Both the position numbers and the translations under genes were made by a program. A DNA stretch of 64,000 bases from a bacterium (lineage in GTDB: Bacteria > Auribacterota > Auribacteria > Auribacterales > Auribacteraceae). The number at the start of each line of letters is the position of its first letter. Position 1 is the first letter of the stretch. The DNA is taken from NCBI GenBank assembly GCA_024233545.1, contig JACKPL010000001.1, forward strand, positions 186,001 to 250,000, in the 5' to 3' direction. Of this stretch, positions 61,607 to 64,000 are shown piece after piece. The notes under the pieces were generated by a model. The model saw nothing but the letters and a program-made list of their open reading frames with translations, searched no databases and was not told the origin of the DNA.

Positions 61607-64000
61607 AGTACCGCTTTGCTTCTGTGAGTGAAGTGGTTTTTAAGAGCGGCTTCGATTGCGCTTAATTCAATTGGTTTGCCCTGTTTTGTTTCTGCGCGAA
61701 ATATTTGCCGGTTATCTTCGTCTAGAATAATCAGTGCCGGAAGGCTGGAGAGATTTATGTTGGCAATCAATGCGGCGCTGAGCCCTTCTTCAGTATTTAC
61801 TTCGTACGTTTCAACAGAAAACTGCGAACCGTATTTTTCTGCCAGTTTTTTACACGTGAGAACTGTATGAAGGTCATCGCACAAAGGGCATTCCGATTTG
61901 CCGAAACTCAGTGCGGCAATGCCTCCGGTAGGGTTAGATATGTGTGGGCGCTCAGCCGCATTATCTCCGGTGCGCATAACCGAATAATTTCCTTCATGGC
62001 GCGAATCGAGTTCGGATAATTTTGACGGGTTCCAATTTTCAATAAAACTGTAGTAGCCGACAATGCGTGTCATATGTTTGAGGGCGGTTGTGTCGGTGGT
62101 TTGACAGTTCGGGCATTGAGAATGGAGCCCGCGGTGTGTTGTATGGCATTCGCGGCAGATAGTAAATTCCGGACTAATAGTCAATTGTGCTGACTGAGTG
62201 TTTTCAAACGTTTTTTTGATAATGCGGTAAATGCTTTCCGGAGACGGTTTCTCTTCGCCGATGAAGGCATGAATAATCGCGCCTGATTCGATAGCGGGAT
62301 GAAAAAGGCTTTGCAATTCAATGCGCGTCAGCAAATCAACCGGTGCGTCGGGGCGCAAATGAACTGAATTGGTATAAAAAGTTTGGTCGTTTTGGATGTC
62401 TCCTTTGATTAAATTGCGTGCTTGTGGATAACGCCGCAGGTCAATTTTGCTCAGCCGGCGTGTTGCAGATTCTGCGGGGCTTTCTTCCAAAGAAAATTTA
62501 AACCCGTATTGTTTTCCCACCGATTTAATGCGGATATTCATATGGGCAATAATCTTAACCGCATATGAAGAGCATTCTTGCGCACTGAGTTCATGCAGTT
62601 CTTTACCGGTTAAACACTGGATTGTTTCATTGAGCCCGATTAAACCGATGATATATGTTGCGGTATTAAGGTTAATATACGGAACGCCGTCCAAGCTTAT
62701 TTTTCCTGTGAGCCACTGCGGGGACCCGGGATGTTGAAGTTGTTCAATGAATGCCCGTTTCTGGAGGTGCGCTTTTATTGCCAGACCGATGGTGCAGTCG
62801 ATTTCGTTCAGGAGGTTATCCATAGTAAGAGTGCCGTTTTCGCTTGCTCTGTATGCCGCTTGAGGAAGGTTAATGGTAACATTCTGAAAACCGCAGAAGC
62901 GCATTGATTCAGGGTGTTTTAAATAATAGTTGTCGTCAATTGCGGTGCGTAGACGGCAACAGGCGGCAAGCGATACTTCGTCTCGGTCGAAAATAAAATA
63001 TGGAGCGCCGTTTTTACTGGCGATTTCGGTTGCTAATTGTAAAACTTCCTGTTGCGGCGGATCAGTGAATGTTTCTTCATTGATGTGCAAATCGCATTTT
63101 GGAAATGCAAAAGGTTGTCCGTGCATATCTCCTTTTTCCCAAACCCGCAGGAGGTTTTTTGCAAAACGGCGGGATATGCCGTCATAATTTCCGTACGTTA
63201 TTGGGGTTTCATCCGGTTCTAAATACCATTCTTGTACTAATTCATCCATAGTGTCATGGTTAACGAGTTTTTCACGCATGACTTCTCTCCCTGTTTCAGG
63301 GTCGAAAAGCGCTATTAAAGGAAAGCCGGACGCTGTTTTTTGTTCGAGCCGTTTTTCGTCGAGGAACACTTTTTTCCCTTTGCGAGTAAGAGCATATTTT
63401 CCGCCGGGTTCGATCGATGGAGTATTGTGCAAATATGACGGTACGCCGGTATGAATATTAAAATCGATAAAAAGTGTTTGCCCTCCGCGGGAAAAAGCAT
63501 TTTGCGATGCGGCAAATATAACTTCCTGTCCTTTCTGCATCATAAAATCGTCGATTTCTTCATCGGTGAGGATGGAAAGCGGGTCAGCGGCATACGCTTC
63601 AATCTGACTGCGCCATGCGGTAATCAGCGAACTGCCTTCTTGGCAATTATGGGTTAGTTCAGCAAATGATTTCTGAAGAACAGCGATTTTACTTTGTGCA
63701 ATTTCTTCCAGATCGGCTTTAATGAGCGGTGCGTAGAGAATATTCATGTATCCTATGCCGAGCGCTCCGGCATAATAGGTTTGCATTGTAGCGAAAAAAG
63801 TATTTAAGTGACCGGTAAGAGTTGATGTATGCTGTGCCGGTGCAGAAGCAGTTTGCAGGTTTTCCAATTGCAGGCCGAATTTTTTTATATATTCCAAGGA
63901 ATGCGCCGAACAATATACTCTGCACGGCAAATCAAGGTCATGCAGATGGATTTTTCCCGATGTGTGCGCGTCGGCGACGTCTTTGGTGAAAATACTGCTT
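61603..64000 (-). CDS. nrdD: Anaerobic ribonucleoside-triphosphate reductase fused to a C-terminal redoxin-like domain (5' end outside window)
   Basis: NrdD reduces ribonucleotides without oxygen using a glycyl radical. The frame is open from the window edge (SIFTKDVADAHTSGKIHLHD). It includes SRGGQTLFIDFN, the conserved zinc site CRECHTTHRGLHSQCPNC and the glycyl-radical end RIVGYYSFIENWNPSKL around 62030-62070. Usual NrdD ends shortly after; here about 110 more residues follow. They contain SFGKSECPLCDDLHTVL (CxxC), SSLPALIILDEDNRQIFRAE and a helical end, resembling a glutaredoxin/thioredoxin fold. A built-in electron donor for a redoxin-dependent, not formate-dependent, enzyme is a reasonable inference. 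Confidence 0.92.
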   Translation of the reverse strand, partial: SSIFTKDVADAHTSGKIHLHDLDLPCRVYCSAHSLEYIKKFGLQLENLQTASAPAQHTSTLTGHLNTFFATMQTYYAGALGIGYMNILYAPLIKADLEEIAQSKIAVLQKSFAELTHNCQEGSSLITAWRSQIEAYAADPLSILTDEEIDDFMMQKGQEVIFAASQNAFSRGGQTLFIDFNIHTGVPSYLHNTPSIEPGGKYALTRKGKKVFLDEKRLEQKTASGFPLIALFDPETGREVMREKLVNHDTMDELVQEWYLEPDETPITYGNYDGISRRFAKNLLRVWEKGDMHGQPFAFPKCDLHINEETFTDPPQQEVLQLATEIASKNGAPYFIFDRDEVSLAACCRLRTAIDDNYYLKHPESMRFCGFQNVTINLPQAAYRASENGTLTMDNLLNEIDCTIGLAIKAHLQKRAFIEQLQHPGSPQWLTGKISLDGVPYINLNTATYIIGLIGLNETIQCLTGKELHELSAQECSSYAVKIIAHMNIRIKSVGKQYGFKFSLEESPAESATRRLSKIDLRRYPQARNLIKGDIQNDQTFYTNSVHLRPDAPVDLLTRIELQSLFHPAIESGAIIHAFIGEEKPSPESIYRIIKKTFENTQSAQLTISPEFTICRECHTTHRGLHSQCPNCQTTDTTALKHMTRIVGYYSFIENWNPSKLSELDSRHEGNYSVMRTGDNAAERPHISNPTGGIAALSFGKSECPLCDDLHTVLTCKKLAEKYGSQFSVETYEVNTEEGLSAALIANINLSSLPALIILDEDNRQIFRAETKQGKPIELSAIEAALKNHFTHRSKAVL

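Overview
The window is a chromosomal segment of an uncultured-type, Gram-negative, mostly anaerobic bacterium. Outer-membrane traits (a DUF3034-like barrel, a DUF11/OmcB-like lipoprotein), four proteins ending in PEP-CTERM sorting tails, a DUF1559-style prepilin, SUMF1-like proteins and very long secreted repeat proteins together suggest a PVC/Omnitrophota/Lentisphaerae-like lineage. This is inference from gene content; no rRNA is present to settle it. Anaerobic life is supported by the class III ribonucleotide reductase pair nrdD-nrdG.

Layout. 1-9.4 kb is housekeeping: cysE-metX-metW (minus), dinB, ilvE, an InhA-like fabI, an MntR/DtxR-type regulator, a DUF11 lipoprotein and mscS. 9.6-16.6 kb holds a 1559-aa secreted protein with a phosphodiester-glycosidase (NAGPA) C-terminus, a PEP-CTERM protein and a prepilin behind a sigma54-like promoter with twin upstream sites. 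16.8-36.4 kb is accessory: a PiT phosphate transporter, decayed and duplicated small genes with repeated C-terminal tails, a REP-like element, an AAA ATPase/DUF4276 pair that looks like a defence module, and a locus of sigma factor, anti-sigma factor, TPR protein and a 1709-aa PEP-CTERM repeat protein. It ends at a serine-recombinase remnant abutting the 3' end of ssrA (tmRNA), which looks like an old integration site.

36.4-42.5 kb carries ssrA, a ferritin-like gene, smpB, tRNA-Leu(CAG), an orphan Rhs toxin-tail/immunity/core remnant, two PEP-CTERM genes, a group II intron fragment next to a terminator, and a methyltransferase. 42.6-46.2 kb has marC, an outer-membrane protein and a GT39-like glycosyltransferase.

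46.4-55.3 kb is a polyphosphate neighbourhood: amphi-Trp protein, ppk1, ppx/gppA, phosphofructokinase, CHAD, CYTH, DIPP-like Nudix and ppk2. 55.4-64 kb contains a BrkB-like protein, an AsmA-like protein, a pentapeptide-repeat protein, a MazG-like protein, an ECF sigma/anti-sigma pair, and nrdG with an nrdD fused to a redoxin-like domain.

An important quality point: several genes (metX, a HEPN-like gene, two sigma/anti-sigma genes and others) are broken by one-base changes, most of them in A/T runs. This suggests sequencing or assembly indels, or less likely transcriptional slippage, rather than true gene loss.
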